A stretch of DNA of 47,068 nucleotides, from positions 1-47,068 of the forward strand of contig JAEEOO010000060.1 of assembly GCA_016284315.1 (NCBI GenBank). The letters run 5' to 3'. Under the pieces are notes generated by a model, which saw only the letters and a list, made by a program, of their open reading frames with translations, had not been told where the DNA came from and did not search any database. The first letter of the stretch is position 1, and every line of letters begins with the position of its first letter. Shown here in pieces: positions 16,291 to 27,008 of the stretch. The position numbers and the translations under genes were made by a program. Source of the stretch: Lachnospiraceae bacterium. Lineage in GTDB: Bacteria; Bacillota; Clostridia; Lachnospirales; Lachnospiraceae.

Positions 16291-16980
16291 ATGAAGCACG
16301 GAAAGAAATATACTGAGGCAGCAAAACTTGTTGACCGTACAGTAGCATATGAACCCGCAGAAGCAATTTCTCTCGTTAAGAAGACTGCAACTGCAAAATT
16401 TGATGAGACTATTGAAGTACATATCAGAACCGGTTGTGACGGACGTCACGCTGACCAGCAGATTCGTGGCGCAGTAGTTCTCCCTAACGGAACCGGTAAG
16501 ACCGTAAGAGTACTGGTAATCGCTAAGGGCGATAAACTGGCAGAAGCTCAGGCAGCAGGTGCTGATTTTGTAGGTGGCGAAGAGCTCGTTCCCAAGATCC
16601 AGAACGAGGGATGGCTCGAGTTCGACGTTGTTGTTGCTACTCCCGACATGATGGGTGTTGTAGGACGTCTCGGTAAGGTTCTCGGACCTAAGGGACTTAT
16701 GCCCAACCCCAAGGCCGGTACCGTTACCATGGATGTAACCAAGGCAGTTAACGATATCAAAGCCGGTAAGATCGAGTACAGACTTGACAAGAGCAACATC
16801 GTACACGTTCCCGTTGGAAAGGCTTCTTTCACTGAGGAGCAGCTTCAGCAGAACTTCGACGCTCTTATGGAAGCTATTTCAAAGGCTAAGCCCAGCGCGC
16901 TTAAGGGACAGTATCTCAGAAGCATCACCCTTACCAGCACCATGGGCCCCGGCGTAAAGGTTAATGCTGCAAAGTATTAA
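16291..16980 (+). CDS. rplA: 50S ribosomal protein L1
   Basis: 229 residues. It begins [15 protein letters not shown] and has the L1 signatures [39 protein letters not shown] and the C-terminal [12 protein letters not shown]1 forms the mobile stalk at the E site and in bacteria represses its own operon. The ribosome binding site is TAGGAGGA. No terminator follows, but a new promoter begins 14 bases after the stop. Confidence 0.97.
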   Translation: MKHGKKYTEAAKLVDRTVAYEPAEAISLVKKTATAKFDETIEVHIRTGCDGRHADQQIRGAVVLPNGTGKTVRVLVIAKGDKLAEAQAAGADFVGGEELVPKIQNEGWLEFDVVVATPDMMGVVGRLGKVLGPKGLMPNPKAGTVTMDVTKAVNDIKAGKIEYRLDKSNIVHVPVGKASFTEEQLQQNFDALMEAISKAKPSALKGQYLRSITLTSTMGPGVKVNAAKY

Positions 16981-16994
16981 TTAAAAAATAGTTC

Positions 16995-17023
16995 TTGACA
17001 TCAAAATAATAATATGGTATTTT
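16995..17023 (+). promoter_or_regulatory. Promoter for rplJ-rplL
   Basis: TTGACA at 16995-17000, 17-base spacer, TATTTT at 17018-17023. The start near 17030 places the whole L10 leader in the transcript. Confidence 0.8.
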
Positions 17024-17029
17024 GAACTA

Positions 17030-17156
17030 CGGTTTTTATACCAAGCCGAAGACAGCTGGTGTGCGAAAGCACGTAAATCCCGCCGAGGTAGATTATTTGA
17101 GTATTAATTTACTAATTCTATCCCATGCTGTCTTGTACAACATGGGATATTTTTTT
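17030..17156 (+). ncRNA. L10 leader with intrinsic attenuator
   Basis: The segment contains the L10(L12)4-binding core: AGCCGAAGACAGCTGGTG, a GTGCGAAAGCAC hairpin and AATCCCGCCGAGGTAGA, the pattern of the L10 ribosomal protein leader (Rfam RF00557 family). A terminator follows: ATCCCATG at 17120-17127 pairs with CATGGGAT at 17141-17148, then a seven-T run (17150-17156). AAGACAGC at 17049-17056 is exactly complementary to GCTGTCTT at 17127-17134 on the terminator's left side. The RNA can therefore form either an antiterminator or, when L10 holds the leader, the terminator. Confidence 0.9.
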
Positions 17157-17210
17157 GAATAATCTCAAGTCAAATATTCGGCTCCATTCTATAAGGAGGT
17201 AAAAGAAAAA

Positions 17211-17771
17211 ATGGCTAAGGTTGAAATTAAAGCACCCATCGTGGCAGAGATTTCAGAGTGCATCAAAGACGCACAGTCAATGGTAGTTGTTGACTATCGT
17301 GGACTTACCGTTGAGCAGGACACTCAGCTCCGTAAGAGCCTTCGTGAGGCAGGTGTTACTTATAAGGTATACAAGAACACCTTCATCACCAGAGCAATCA
17401 AAGGAACTGATTTCGAGTCTCTCACCGAGTATCTTGAAGGACCTACCGCAATCGCCGTATCCAAGGACGATGCTACCGCACCTGCAAGAGTACTTGCTAA
17501 GTTTGCGAAGACTGCAGAAGCTCTTGAGATCAAGGCCGGTGTTGTAGAGGGAACCCTTTACGACGCAAAGGGAATGGGAACTATCGCAAGCATCCCTTCA
17601 AGAGAGGAACTCCTTTCAAGATTGCTTGGAAGCTTCAAGAGCCCCATCACCAACTTCGCACGTGTTATCAATCAGGTTGCCGAGAAGGGTGGCGCTTCTG
17701 CTTGTGAAAAGGCTGAAGCTCCTGCTGAAGAAGCACCCGCTGAGGCAGTTGCAGAGACACCTGCAGAGTAA
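17211..17771 (+). CDS. rplJ: 50S ribosomal protein L10
   Basis: 186 residues. The N-terminal domain contains MVVVDYRGLTVEQDTQLRKS and EAGVTYKVYKNT, typical of L10. GTIASIPSREELLSRLLGS marks the start of the C-terminal helix that carries L7/L12 dimers. The extra tail (residues 165-186) is Ala/Glu/Pro-rich. L10 anchors the stalk and autoregulates through the leader upstream. The site AAGGAGG lies about 12 bases from the ATG. Confidence 0.97.
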   Translation: MAKVEIKAPIVAEISECIKDAQSMVVVDYRGLTVEQDTQLRKSLREAGVTYKVYKNTFITRAIKGTDFESLTEYLEGPTAIAVSKDDATAPARVLAKFAKTAEALEIKAGVVEGTLYDAKGMGTIASIPSREELLSRLLGSFKSPITNFARVINQVAEKGGASACEKAEAPAEEAPAEAVAETPAE

Positions 17772-17822
17772 TTGTTACAGACAATATAAACTATTTTTTG
17801 AATTTTAATGGAGGATTTTAAA

Positions 17823-18200
17823 ATGGCTAAGTTATCCACTCAGGAAATTTTAGACGCTATTAAAGAGCTCAGCGTTCTTGAGCTTAATGATCTTGTTAAG
17901 GCAGCAGAGGAAGAGTTCGGCGTATCTGCAGCAGCAGGCGTTGTAATGGCAGCTCCCGGAGCAGCAGCAGGCGCAGCAGCTGAGGAGAAGACCGAGTTCG
18001 ACGTAGAGCTTACTGAGGTAGGCGCAGAGAAGGTTAAGGTTATCAAGGTTGTTCGTGAGGTAACCGGACTTGGACTTAAGGAAGCAAAGGACCTCGTTGA
18101 GGCTGCTCCCAAGGTTGTTAAAGAGGCTGCTTCTAAGGAAGACGCTGAGAACATCAAGAAGTCTCTTGAAGAGGCTGGTGCAAAGGTTACTCTTAAGTAA
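17823..18200 (+). CDS. rplL: 50S ribosomal protein L7/L12
   Basis: 125 residues. The N-terminal dimerisation part begins [20 protein letters not shown]. An Ala/Gly-rich hinge [17 protein letters not shown] follows. The C-terminal factor-binding domain contains [20 protein letters not shown] and ends GAKVTLK. It recruits elongation factors to the ribosome. ATG 17823 is chosen because GGAGG lies nine bases upstream; a longer in-frame start at 17808 would swallow that site. A terminator and a fresh promoter separate it from rpoB. Confidence 0.97.
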   Translation: MAKLSTQEILDAIKELSVLELNDLVKAAEEEFGVSAAAGVVMAAPGAAAGAAAEEKTEFDVELTEVGAEKVKVIKVVREVTGLGLKEAKDLVEAAPKVVKEAASKEDAENIKKSLEEAGAKVTLK

Positions 18201-18249
18201 TTTAAAGCATAGGTATTCTCGTACGCAATTTGCGTACTAACTTAACAAA

Positions 18250-18301
18250 GGTTGTCTGTCTGAGGACTAAAACTTGGACAGGCAACCATTTTGTATTTTT
18301 T
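18250..18301 (+). terminator. Terminator/attenuator between rplL and rpoB
   Basis: GGTTGTCTGTCT pairs with GGACAGGCAACC (12 bp with two G-T pairs), followed by ATTTTG and then a T-run. A perfect GTACGCAA/TTGCGTAC palindrome lies just before at about 18221-18237. The gene-free stretch 18201-18519 thus holds a terminator, a very AT-rich segment, the rpoB promoter and a leader of about 130 bases with a CTATATA/TATATAG dyad near 18460-18475. The terminator probably makes ribosomal protein mRNA exceed rpoBC mRNA. Confidence 0.85.
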
Positions 18302-18354
18302 CTAATTTTATCTATTTTTTCAAAAAAATATTTCACTTTTTTAAAAATTTATCC

Positions 18355-18383
18355 TTGACCTATTGACAAATGCGTGTTATTAT
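18355..18383 (+). promoter_or_regulatory. Promoter for rpoB-rpoC
   Basis: TTGACC at 18355-18360, 17-base spacer, TATTAT at 18378-18383. A second -35-like TTGACA overlaps the spacer at 18364-18369. Confidence 0.75.
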
Positions 18384-18519
18384 GGATGATGCGCTATTGT
18401 GTGGTGCTATGTCCAAAATTGGATATCATTACCATCAAGTGACCGGCGAGAATCATTCTATATATAGTATATAGAAGTTTGTCGGCTACATTATACAGAA
18501 AGAATGAGGTATTAGGTCA

Positions 18520-21500
18520 ATGGAAAAGAACAGAATCCGTCCAACCAGTGGTCCCAAAGTCGCGCGAATGAGTTATGCGAGACAGAAGGAAGTACTGGAG
18601 ATGCCTAATCTGGTAGAAGTTCAGATGAATTCTTACCAGTGGTTTCTGGAAGAAGGACTTCAGGAGGTATTCGACGATATTTCGCCTATCTCCGACTACA
18701 GTGATTCACTTAGTCTTGAGTTCGTAAGTTATGAGCTCAAAGTAGAGAAGAAGAATTATACTATCGAAGAGTGCAAAGAGCGTGATACCACATACTCCGC
18801 ACCCCTCTTTGTTAAAGTTCGTCTTCGTAACAAGGAAGACAGCAAGAACATTCAGGAACATGATATTTTCATGGGTGATCTGCCCCTTATGACTGAGACC
18901 GGAACCTTTGTTATAAATGGTGCTGAGCGTGTTATCGTCAGCCAGCTCGTTCGTTCCCCCGGTATCTACTATGGTATCGGACATGATAAGATCGGTAAGG
19001 AACTCTTCAGTTGCACCGTAATCCCCAACCGTGGCGCGTGGTTGGAGTACGAGACTGATCCCAATAACGTTTTCTATGTACGTGTAGACAGAACCAGAAA
19101 GGTACCCGTTACCGTTCTTCTTCGTGCACTCGGACTTGGAACCAACCAGGAGATCAGAGAGATGTTCGGTGACGAAGAGAAGATCGAAGCTTCACTTTCA
19201 AAGGATCCTTCAATCACCGACAAGGCACCCGAAGGAAGCTATGAGACAGGTCTTCTTGAACTCTATCGCAAGATCCGTCCCGGTGAGCCTCTCACCGTAG
19301 AAAGCGCACAGAGCCTCATCAATGCCATGTTCTTTGACCCCCGCAGGTATGACCTTGCGAAGGTTGGACGTTATAAATTCAATAAGAAGCTTGCTTACAG
19401 AAATCGTATCAGTGGCCACGTTCTTGCCGCTGATGTTATCGATCCTTCTACCGGCGAGCTCATAGCTGCAGCAGGAACTAAGGTTGACAGAGAAATGGCT
19501 GACCTTATCCAGAACTCTGCGGTTCCTTTTGTTGTAATTCAGACCGAGGAGAAGAATGAGAAGGTTCTTTCCAATATGATGGTTGAACTTACTCATTTTG
19601 TAGATTGCGATCCCGCAGACTACGGAATCCACGAGAAGGTTTACTATCCTGTACTTAAAGATATCCTTGAGGAGTTTGGTGAGGATCCCGAAGCTCTCGG
19701 AGAGGCTCTTAAGCGCAATGCTCACGAGCTCGTTCCCAAGCACATCACCAAGGACGATATCTTTGCATCAATCAACTACAACATGCACCTTGAGTACGGT
19801 ATCGGAAACGATGACGATATCGACCACCTCGGAAACAGACGTATCCGTGCTGTAGGTGAGCTCCTTCAGAACCAGTATCGTATTGGTCTTTCACGTATGG
19901 AGCGTGTTGTACGTGAGCGTATGAGTACACATGACGCTGAGGATGTATCTCCTCAGAGCCTTATCAATATCAAGCCCGTAACTGCAGCTGTTAAGGAGTT
20001 CTTCGGATCTTCACAGCTTTCACAGTTCATGGACCAGAACAACCCTCTTGGTGAGCTTACTCACAAGAGACGTCTCTCCGCACTTGGACCCGGCGGTCTT
20101 TCTCGTGATCGTGCCGGATTCGAAGTACGTGACGTACATTACTCACATTACGGAAGAATGTGTCCCATTGAGACCCCCGAAGGTCCCAACATCGGACTTA
20201 TCAACTCCCTCGCAAGCTATGCTCGTATCAACGAGTATGGATTCATCGAGGCACCTTATCGTGTGATTGACAAGACAGATCCGGCTAATCCCCGCGTTAC
20301 TGACGAAGTTGTTTACATGACTGCCGACGAGGAAGATAACTATCATGTAGCACAGGCAAACGAGCAGCTTGATGAAGAAGGACATTTCGTAAGAAAGTCT
20401 GTATCAGGTCGTTTCCGTGAGGAGACTCAGGAGTATCCCAAGACCATGTTTGATTACATGGACGTATCTCCTAAGATGGTATTCTCAGTTGCTACAGCAC
20501 TTATTCCTTTCCTTCAGAACGACGACGCAAACCGTGCCCTCATGGGATCAAACATGCAGCGTCAGGCCGTTCCTCTTATGCTTACCGAGGCACCCGTTGT
20601 TGGTACCGGTATGGAAGTTAAGACCGCAGTTGACTCAGGTGTCTGCGTTCTTGCAAAGGAAGACGGTGAGATCACCTATGTATCAGCAGATATTATCCGC
20701 GAGAAGGTAAAGGGCGGCGAAGAGATCGAGTACAAGCTCAGCAAGTTCGCTCGTTCCAACCAGGGTAACTGCTACAACCAGAGACCTATCGTATTTAAGG
20801 GCGATAAGGTTAAGAAAGGCGAAGTAATCGCCGACGGACCTTCTACCTCACAGGGTGAGCTTGGACTCGGTAAGAACCCTCTTATCGGATTCATGACTTG
20901 GGAAGGTTACAACTACGAGGACGCTGTTCTTCTTTCAGAGCGTCTCGTAAGAGATGATGTTTATACTTCACTTCATATTGAAGAATATGAGGCAGAAGCT
21001 CGTGATACCAAGCTCGGACCCGAAGAGATCACCAGAGACGTTCCCAATGTCGGTGAAGAGGCTCTTAAGAACCTTGACGACAGAGGAATCATCCGTATCG
21101 GTGCTGAGGTTCGCGCCGGTGATATCCTTGTAGGTAAGGTTACTCCTAAGGGAGAGACCGAGCTTACCGCAGAGGAAAGACTACTTCATGCAATCTTCGG
21201 TGAGAAGGCAAGAGAAGTTCGTGATACTTCCCTTAAGGTTCCTCACGGAGAATACGGTATCATCGTTGATGCTAAGGTATTTACAAGAGAAAACAGTGAT
21301 GAGCTTGCTCCCGGTGTGAACATGTCAGTTCGCATCTACATCGCACAGAAGAGAAAGATCTCTGTCGGCGATAAGATGGCAGGTCGTCACGGTAACAAGG
21401 GTGTCGTTTCCCGTGTACTTCCCGTTGAGGATATGCCCTTCCTTCCCAACGGTCGTCCTCTGGATATCGTGCTTAACCCCTTGGGCGTACCTTCACGTAT

Positions 21501-22452
21501 GAACATCGGACAGGTGCTCGAGATTCACCTTTCTCTTGCAGCAAAGGCTCTTGGCTTTAACGTTGCAACACCTATTTTCGACGGTGCAAACGAGAAAGAC
21601 ATTCAGGACACTCTGCTCCTTGCAAATGATTATGTAAATCTTCCTTTCGATGAGAAGGAAGCTAAAGAAAAGGCTGAGAAGGCAGGCGAGAAGTTTGATA
21701 AGAAAGCTCCCACATTCTCAAGTCTCCATAAAGATGAGCTTCTTCCTGAGGTTTATGATTATCTCTCAGAGAATCGTGAACACAGAAAGTTATGGGAAGG
21801 TGTTCCTATTTCCGCAGACGGAAAGGTACAGCTCCGCGACGGACGTACCGGTGAGCCTTTCGATGGAAAGACCACTATCGGACACATGCATTACCTTAAG
21901 CTCCATCACCTCGTTGACGATAAGATCCACGCTCGTTCCGTTGGTCCTTACTCACTGGTTACCCAGCAGCCTCTCGGCGGTAAGGCACAGTTCGGTGGAC
22001 AGCGTTTCGGAGAAATGGAAGTTTGGGCTCTGGAGGCATACGGTGCATCCTATACTCTCCAGGAAATCCTTACTGTTAAGTCCGATGATATCATCGGTCG
22101 TGTTAAGACTTACGAAGCTATTATCAAGGGCGAGAATATTCCTGATGCAGGTATTCCTGAGTCCTTCAAGGTACTTCTTAAGGAACTCCAGGCACTTGGC
22201 CTTGACGTAAGAGTGCTTGACGAGAACAGACAGGAAGTAGAGCTTAAAGAAAACATTGACTACGGTGATAACACCGATCCTCGTTTTGATACAGAGTTTG
22301 ATAGCAAGTACGACACTGATGCAGGTTCACTTGCACGTGGCGGATATCAGACACAGGAGTTCGAGGGTGACGAGCTTGTTACCGTTGAAGGTGACAGCTA
22401 CGAGGGCGATTTCGAAGGAGACGATTTTGACTCCGAAGATGACGATCAGTAA
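18520..22452 (+). CDS. rpoB: DNA-directed RNA polymerase subunit beta
   Basis: 1310 residues, of the size expected for a Firmicute beta subunit. Landmarks in order: [18 protein letters not shown], the rifampicin pocket with [20 protein letters not shown] then [14 protein letters not shown], the [19 protein letters not shown] segment, [29 protein letters not shown], and [20 protein letters not shown]. The usual resistance positions (Asp, His and Ser of the pocket) look wild type. The last 40 residues are very acidic (ending [11 protein letters not shown]). RBS is a modest GAGGT upstream of ATG 18520. rpoC follows after 48 bases with AAGGAG. Confidence 0.98.
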   Translation: MEKNRIRPTSGPKVARMSYARQKEVLEMPNLVEVQMNSYQWFLEEGLQEVFDDISPISDYSDSLSLEFVSYELKVEKKNYTIEECKERDTTYSAPLFVKVRLRNKEDSKNIQEHDIFMGDLPLMTETGTFVINGAERVIVSQLVRSPGIYYGIGHDKIGKELFSCTVIPNRGAWLEYETDPNNVFYVRVDRTRKVPVTVLLRALGLGTNQEIREMFGDEEKIEASLSKDPSITDKAPEGSYETGLLELYRKIRPGEPLTVESAQSLINAMFFDPRRYDLAKVGRYKFNKKLAYRNRISGHVLAADVIDPSTGELIAAAGTKVDREMADLIQNSAVPFVVIQTEEKNEKVLSNMMVELTHFVDCDPADYGIHEKVYYPVLKDILEEFGEDPEALGEALKRNAHELVPKHITKDDIFASINYNMHLEYGIGNDDDIDHLGNRRIRAVGELLQNQYRIGLSRMERVVRERMSTHDAEDVSPQSLINIKPVTAAVKEFFGSSQLSQFMDQNNPLGELTHKRRLSALGPGGLSRDRAGFEVRDVHYSHYGRMCPIETPEGPNIGLINSLASYARINEYGFIEAPYRVIDKTDPANPRVTDEVVYMTADEEDNYHVAQANEQLDEEGHFVRKSVSGRFREETQEYPKTMFDYMDVSPKMVFSVATALIPFLQNDDANRALMGSNMQRQAVPLMLTEAPVVGTGMEVKTAVDSGVCVLAKEDGEITYVSADIIREKVKGGEEIEYKLSKFARSNQGNCYNQRPIVFKGDKVKKGEVIADGPSTSQGELGLGKNPLIGFMTWEGYNYEDAVLLSERLVRDDVYTSLHIEEYEAEARDTKLGPEEITRDVPNVGEEALKNLDDRGIIRIGAEVRAGDILVGKVTPKGETELTAEERLLHAIFGEKAREVRDTSLKVPHGEYGIIVDAKVFTRENSDELAPGVNMSVRIYIAQKRKISVGDKMAGRHGNKGVVSRVLPVEDMPFLPNGRPLDIVLNPLGVPSRMNIGQVLEIHLSLAAKALGFNVATPIFDGANEKDIQDTLLLANDYVNLPFDEKEAKEKAEKAGEKFDKKAPTFSSLHKDELLPEVYDYLSENREHRKLWEGVPISADGKVQLRDGRTGEPFDGKTTIGHMHYLKLHHLVDDKIHARSVGPYSLVTQQPLGGKAQFGGQRFGEMEVWALEAYGASYTLQEILTVKSDDIIGRVKTYEAIIKGENIPDAGIPESFKVLLKELQALGLDVRVLDENRQEVELKENIDYGDNTDPRFDTEFDSKYDTDAGSLARGGYQTQEFEGDELVTVEGDSYEGDFEGDDFDSEDDDQ

Positions 22453-22500
22453 TTGATTGCAAATTAACCCTTTAATTTAGTTAAAAAGGAGATTCAAAAA

Positions 22501-25500
22501 ATGCCCGAAGCAATGAATTATCAGCCTATTACATTTGATGCTATAAAGATCGGCCTTGCCTCACCCGAGAAGATCCTTGAGTGGTCACACGGAGAGGTTA
22601 CCAAGCCCGAAACCATCAACTATCGTACCCTTAAGCCCGAGCGTGACGGACTTTTCTGCGAGCGTATTTTTGGACCCAGCAAGGACTGGGAGTGTCACTG
22701 CGGAAAGTACAAGAAGCTTCGCTATAAAGGTATTGTCTGCGATAAGTGCGGTGTTGAAGTTACAAAGTCCAGCGTTCGTCGTGAGCGTATGGGTCATATT
22801 AAGCTTGCAGCACCTGTTTCCCACATCTGGTATTTCAAGGGAATTCCCTCCAGAATGGGACTCATTCTCGACATCTCTCCCAGAGATCTTGAGAAGGTAC
22901 TTTACTTCGCATCTTATATCGTACTTGATCCCGGAACAGTAGAAGATTCCGACATCAAGAAGAAAAAGGTTCTCTCCGAGATGGAATACCAGGCAAAGAG
23001 AGAGCAGTATGGCAACGAGTTCCGTGTAGGAATGGGTGCTGAAGCTATCAAGGAGCTTCTTTCAGAGGTAGACCTTGAGGCAGAGAAGCAGGAGCTTCAT
23101 GATGAGCTCGAGACTTCATCCGGCCAGAAGCGTGCAAGAATCATCAAGAGACTCGAAGTAGTTGAAGCTTTCTGCGAGTCAGGCAACAAGCCCGAGTGGA
23201 TGATCCTTGATGTTCTTCCGGTTATTCCTCCCGATCTTCGTGCCATGGTACAGCTCGACGGCGGACGTTTTGCTACTTCCGACCTCAACGATCTTTACCG
23301 TAGGATCATCAACAGAAACAACCGTCTTAACAGACTTCTTGAGCTCGGCGCTCCTGACATCATTGTCAGAAACGAGAAGAGAATGCTTCAGGAAGCTGTA
23401 GACGCTCTTATCGATAACGGACGTAGAGGAAGACCTGTTACCGGACCCGGCAACAGACCTCTCAAGTCACTTTCAGACATGCTTAAAGGTAAGTCCGGAC
23501 GTTTCCGTCAGAACCTCCTTGGTAAGCGTGTTGACTACTCCGGACGTTCAGTTATCGTTGTAGGACCCGAACTTAAGATTTATCAGTGCGGACTTCCTAA
23601 GGAAATGGCTCTTGAGCTCTTCAAGCCCTTCGTTATGAAGGAACTTGTATTCCGTGGAATCAGCCAGAATATCAAGAACGCCAAGAAGCTCGTTGAGCAC
23701 TGGGATAACCAGATCTGGGACGTACTCGAGGATGTAATTCGCGAGCATCCCGTAATGCTTAACCGTGCTCCTACACTTCACAGACTTGGAATCCAGGCTT
23801 TCGAGCCCATCCTTGTTGAAGGTAAGGCAATTAAGCTTCATCCCCTCGTATGTACCGCGTTCAACGCAGACTTCGACGGAGACCAGATGGCAGTTCACCT
23901 TCCTCTTTCAGTAGAGGCACAGGCAGAGTGTAGATTCCTTCTCCTCTCACCTAACAACCTTCTGAAGCCTTCAGACGGTGGCCCTGTTGCCGTTCCTTCA
24001 CAGGATATGGTACTTGGTATCTACTATCTGACTCAGGAGAGAGGACTTTCTGTTGGTGACAACAGACCCGAGCCCGGTGAGGGAATGAGCTTCAAGGATA
24101 TGAACGAAGCTATCCTCGCTTACGAGAACGGATATATTACCCTTCACTCAAGAGTTAATGTACGTGTAAGCAAGGTTAACGCTCAGGGCGAGACCATTAC
24201 CGGTACCGTTTCAACTACCCTTGGACGTCTCTTCTTCAACGAGATCCTTCCTCAGGATCTTGGATATGTAGACAGAACTAAGCCTGAGGACTTCTTAAAG
24301 CCCGAGGTTGATTTCCTTGTAGGTAAGAAGCAGCTCAAGCAGATCCTTGAGAGAGTCATCAACAATCATGGTGCATTCAAGACTGCAGAAGTACTCGATG
24401 ACGTTAAGGCCATCGGTTACAAGTACTCAACCAGAGCAGCTATGACCGTATCTATTTCAGATATGACCGTGCCTGCTGACAAGCCCAAGCTTCTTGCTGA
24501 AGCACAGGCTACTGTTGATGAGATCGCTATGAGATATCGTCGTGGTCTTTCAACCGAGGAAGAAAGATATCGTCTCGTAATCGAGACCTGGAACAAGACT
24601 GACGCTCAGCTTACCAAGAGCCTTCTTGATGGTCTTGATAAATATAACAACATCTTCATGATGGCAGACTCCGGTGCCCGTGGATCCAACCAGCAGATCA
24701 AGCAGCTTGCAGGTATGCGTGGACTCATGGCCGATACATCAGGTCACACCATCGAACTTCCTATTAAGTCAAACTTCCGTGAAGGACTTGACGTACTCGA
24801 GTACTTCCTTTCCGCTCACGGTGCTCGTAAGGGACTTTCCGATACAGCGCTTCGTACAGCAGACTCCGGATACCTTACCCGTCGAATGGTTGACGTATCA
24901 CAGCAGCTCGTTATTCATGACGATGATTGCTGCCCCGGAAGAGATGAAATCCCCGGAATGGAAGTTAAGGCATTCATGGACGGTAAGGAGACCATTGAGA
25001 GCCTTAAGGACCGTATCACCGGAAGAACATCTTGCTACGACATCCTTGACAAGGACGGCAACGTACTTGTTAAGAAGAATCATATGATCACTCCCGCTCG
25101 TGCAAAGGCAATCATTGCCAAGGGAATCGATCAGGATGGAAATCCTATCGGAACCGTTAATGAGGATGGAGAGATCGTTGGAACCGGAAAGGTTAAGATC
25201 CGTACGATCCTTACCTGCCGTTCCAAGAATGGTATCTGCTCTAAGTGCTACGGCGCTAACATGGCTACCGGTGAACCCGTACAGGTTGGTGAAGCAGTCG
25301 GAATCATCGCTGCACAGTCAATCGGTGAGCCCGGTACACAGCTTACCATGAGAACCTTCCACACCGGTGGTGTTGCAGGAGATAACATTACCCAGGGTCT
25401 TCCCCGTGTCGAAGAGCTTTTCGAGGCAAGAAAGCCTAAGGGACTTGCAATCATCTGCGATTTCGGCGGAAAGGTTGAGATCAAGGATACCAAGAAGAAG

Positions 25501-26220
25501 CGTGAAGTTATCGTTTCAGGTGTAGACGAGAATGGTCAGCCCAGAAGCAAGGCATACTTAATCCCTTACGGATCAAGAATCAAGGTTGTAGACGGACAGG
25601 AGCTTGAGGCAGGTGATGAGCTTACTGAAGGTTCAGTATATCCTCACGATCTTATGAACATTAAGGGTATCAGAGCGGTTCAGGACTATCTCCTTAGAGA
25701 AGTTCAGCGTGTATACCGTCTCCAGGGTGTAGATATCGCAGATAAGCATATCGAAGTCCTTGTTCGTCAGATGCTCAAGAAGGTACGTGTAGATGAGAGT
25801 GGAGATTCACCTTATCTTCCCGGTACCATGGTAGACTTCGTAGAGTACGAGGATACCAATGAAGAGCTTATCGCTCAGGGCAAGAAGCCTGCTGAAGGAA
25901 ACAGAATCATCCTTGGTATTACCAAGGCAGCACTTGCTACCGATTCCTTCATGTCAGCAGCATCCTTCCAGGAGACTACAAAGGTTCTTACCGATGCAGC
26001 TATTAAGGGACGTATCGATCCCCTTATCGGACTCAAGGAGAACGTTATCATCGGTAAACTTATCCCTGCAGGAACCGGTCTCAGAAGATACCGCAATACT
26101 TCTCTTTCTACAGACGAGACAATCGATACTATCGATTTTGACGAGTTTGAGGAAGTTTCCGAGGAAGGCGTTATCTCAGAGGATGAGATGATCGTATCCG
26201 ACGGCTCCGATGAGGAGTAG
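22501..26220 (+). CDS. rpoC: DNA-directed RNA polymerase subunit beta'
   Basis: 1239 residues. The N-terminal zinc ribbon has [20 protein letters not shown] (four Cys). The catalytic Mg-binding loop is [12 protein letters not shown]. The bridge-helix region contains [19 protein letters not shown], the second zinc site is [13 protein letters not shown], and the trigger loop region has [16 protein letters not shown]. No large lineage-specific insertion is visible. The C-terminus is acidic. It shares the rpoB transcript and ends at a strong terminator. Confidence 0.98.
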   Translation: MPEAMNYQPITFDAIKIGLASPEKILEWSHGEVTKPETINYRTLKPERDGLFCERIFGPSKDWECHCGKYKKLRYKGIVCDKCGVEVTKSSVRRERMGHIKLAAPVSHIWYFKGIPSRMGLILDISPRDLEKVLYFASYIVLDPGTVEDSDIKKKKVLSEMEYQAKREQYGNEFRVGMGAEAIKELLSEVDLEAEKQELHDELETSSGQKRARIIKRLEVVEAFCESGNKPEWMILDVLPVIPPDLRAMVQLDGGRFATSDLNDLYRRIINRNNRLNRLLELGAPDIIVRNEKRMLQEAVDALIDNGRRGRPVTGPGNRPLKSLSDMLKGKSGRFRQNLLGKRVDYSGRSVIVVGPELKIYQCGLPKEMALELFKPFVMKELVFRGISQNIKNAKKLVEHWDNQIWDVLEDVIREHPVMLNRAPTLHRLGIQAFEPILVEGKAIKLHPLVCTAFNADFDGDQMAVHLPLSVEAQAECRFLLLSPNNLLKPSDGGPVAVPSQDMVLGIYYLTQERGLSVGDNRPEPGEGMSFKDMNEAILAYENGYITLHSRVNVRVSKVNAQGETITGTVSTTLGRLFFNEILPQDLGYVDRTKPEDFLKPEVDFLVGKKQLKQILERVINNHGAFKTAEVLDDVKAIGYKYSTRAAMTVSISDMTVPADKPKLLAEAQATVDEIAMRYRRGLSTEEERYRLVIETWNKTDAQLTKSLLDGLDKYNNIFMMADSGARGSNQQIKQLAGMRGLMADTSGHTIELPIKSNFREGLDVLEYFLSAHGARKGLSDTALRTADSGYLTRRMVDVSQQLVIHDDDCCPGRDEIPGMEVKAFMDGKETIESLKDRITGRTSCYDILDKDGNVLVKKNHMITPARAKAIIAKGIDQDGNPIGTVNEDGEIVGTGKVKIRTILTCRSKNGICSKCYGANMATGEPVQVGEAVGIIAAQSIGEPGTQLTMRTFHTGGVAGDNITQGLPRVEELFEARKPKGLAIICDFGGKVEIKDTKKKREVIVSGVDENGQPRSKAYLIPYGSRIKVVDGQELEAGDELTEGSVYPHDLMNIKGIRAVQDYLLREVQRVYRLQGVDIADKHIEVLVRQMLKKVRVDESGDSPYLPGTMVDFVEYEDTNEELIAQGKKPAEGNRIILGITKAALATDSFMSAASFQETTKVLTDAAIKGRIDPLIGLKENVIIGKLIPAGTGLRRYRNTSLSTDETIDTIDFDEFEEVSEEGVISEDEMIVSDGSDEE

Positions 26221-26251
26221 AAATAAATCAATAATGGATTCGTCCATTTTA

Positions 26252-26280
26252 AAGAGGAAGCATTAAGCTTCCTCTTTTTT
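26252..26280 (+). terminator. Rho-independent terminator after rpoC
   Basis: AAGAGGAAGC at 26252-26261 pairs perfectly with GCTTCCTCTT at 26267-26276 around an ATTAA loop, then more T. Confidence 0.95.
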
Positions 26281-26308
26281 ATGTGTTGCATTGATTTAAT
26301 TCTATACA

Positions 26309-26453
26309 GGCGAGAGTGTCGGCAGATTCCGTGAGCGAACCATGAAGCGCCGCCGGCACTTAGCGAATACGAAGTATGAGCTTAGTACCGCTGCGAAAAG
26401 CGCGGTATGAGCCGAGAGGCGTGTGAGCGACGGAACTGCCGGCACTATGCGCC
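26309..26453. repeat. GC-rich multi-branched palindromic element between rpoC and the zinc operon
   Basis: A left arm at 26316-26331 (GTGTCGGCAGATTCCG) pairs with a right arm at 26431-26445 (CGGAACTGCCGGCAC) over 15 pairs with one bulged A; GGCG and CGCC extend it outward. Between the arms lie three smaller hairpins: ATAC-GAA-GTAT (26367-26377), TACCGC/GCGGTA (26386-26407) and GCC-GAGA-GGC (26411-26420). The element is much more GC-rich than its flanks. The word TGAGCGA occurs twice in it and once in each repeat at 233-440. It has no open reading frame and lies after a terminator and before a promoter. Confidence 0.75.
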
Positions 26454-26492
26454 GTGACTAGGATTGTTTATTTTATTTTTATTATATAAATG

Positions 26493-26521
26493 TTGACTTT
26501 TAGAGGGCTTCGTAGTAAATT
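26493..26521 (+). promoter_or_regulatory. Promoter of the zinc operon
   Basis: TTGACT at 26493-26498, 17-base spacer, TAAATT at 26516-26521. Start expected near 26528, immediately before the dyad at 26531. Confidence 0.7.
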
Positions 26522-26530
26522 TAGGAATGG

Positions 26531-26569
26531 TTCTCAAATTAAATTTGAAAACGCTTCCCAATTTGAGAA
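26531..26569 (+). promoter_or_regulatory. Candidate Zur/Fur operator and leader hairpin
   Basis: TCAAATT-A-AATTTGA at 26534-26548 is a perfect 7-1-7 inverted repeat, the arrangement of Fur/Zur-family boxes. In addition TTCTCAAATT at 26531-26540 is the exact reverse complement of AATTTGAGAA at 26560-26569, whose right arm merges into the AGAAGGA ribosome binding site of the regulator gene. The dyad sits at the predicted transcription start, so a bound repressor would block the promoter. Confidence 0.6.
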
Positions 26570-26579
26570 GGATAACCCT

Positions 26580-27008
26580 ATGGCGATAAGATCAAAATAC
26601 AAAACTAAACAACAGGAAATCATTATCGGCTACCTGATCTCCTCAAAAGGTAACCACGTCACCATCTCAGATATATGTGACCACATTCATGAACAAGGTC
26701 TTTCCGTCGGTCAGTCCACGATCTACAGACAGATGGATCACCTGGTTGAGGAAGGCATTGTTAACAAATACGTTGTGGATGTAAACAGCCCGGCATGTTT
26801 TGAATATGTGGGAGAGGAAAACGATGATGAACAGACGCCCTGTGTTCACCTTAAGTGTGAGAAATGCGATAAGCTGATCCACCTTAAGTGTAACGAAATG
26901 CAGGAACTGGAACATCATTTACTGGGACATCATAATTTTAAGATCGATCCCGCAAGGACGGTATTGTACGGAATATGCGAAAAATGTCAAAAGGAGATAA
27001 CAGAATAG
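26580..27008 (+). CDS. Fur-family metalloregulator, probable zinc uptake repressor (Zur)
   Basis: 142 residues with the Fur plan. An N-terminal winged helix covers about 1-85, with VTISDICDHIHEQGLSVGQS and STIYRQMDHLVEEGIVNKY. The C-terminal dimerisation/metal domain holds two CxxC pairs (CEKC and CEKC) for the structural zinc and a His-rich stretch LEHHLLGHHNF. Fur, Zur and PerR cannot be told apart by these motifs alone; the znuABC-like genes downstream favour Zur. ATG 26580 is chosen for AGAAGGA seven bases upstream; a start at 26490 would overlap the promoter. The next gene overlaps its end. Confidence 0.88.
   Translation: MAIRSKYKTKQQEIIIGYLISSKGNHVTISDICDHIHEQGLSVGQSTIYRQMDHLVEEGIVNKYVVDVNSPACFEYVGEENDDEQTPCVHLKCEKCDKLIHLKCNEMQELEHHLLGHHNFKIDPARTVLYGICEKCQKEITE

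Noticed and set aside
19990-20200. Rifampicin-resistance changes in rpoB
   Set aside because: The usual resistance positions of the pocket carry the ordinary residues.
18520-26220. Long antisense and out-of-frame reading frames in rpoB and rpoC
   Set aside because: They lack ribosome sites and protein-like composition, and lie wholly within highly conserved genes; they are shadows of codon bias.
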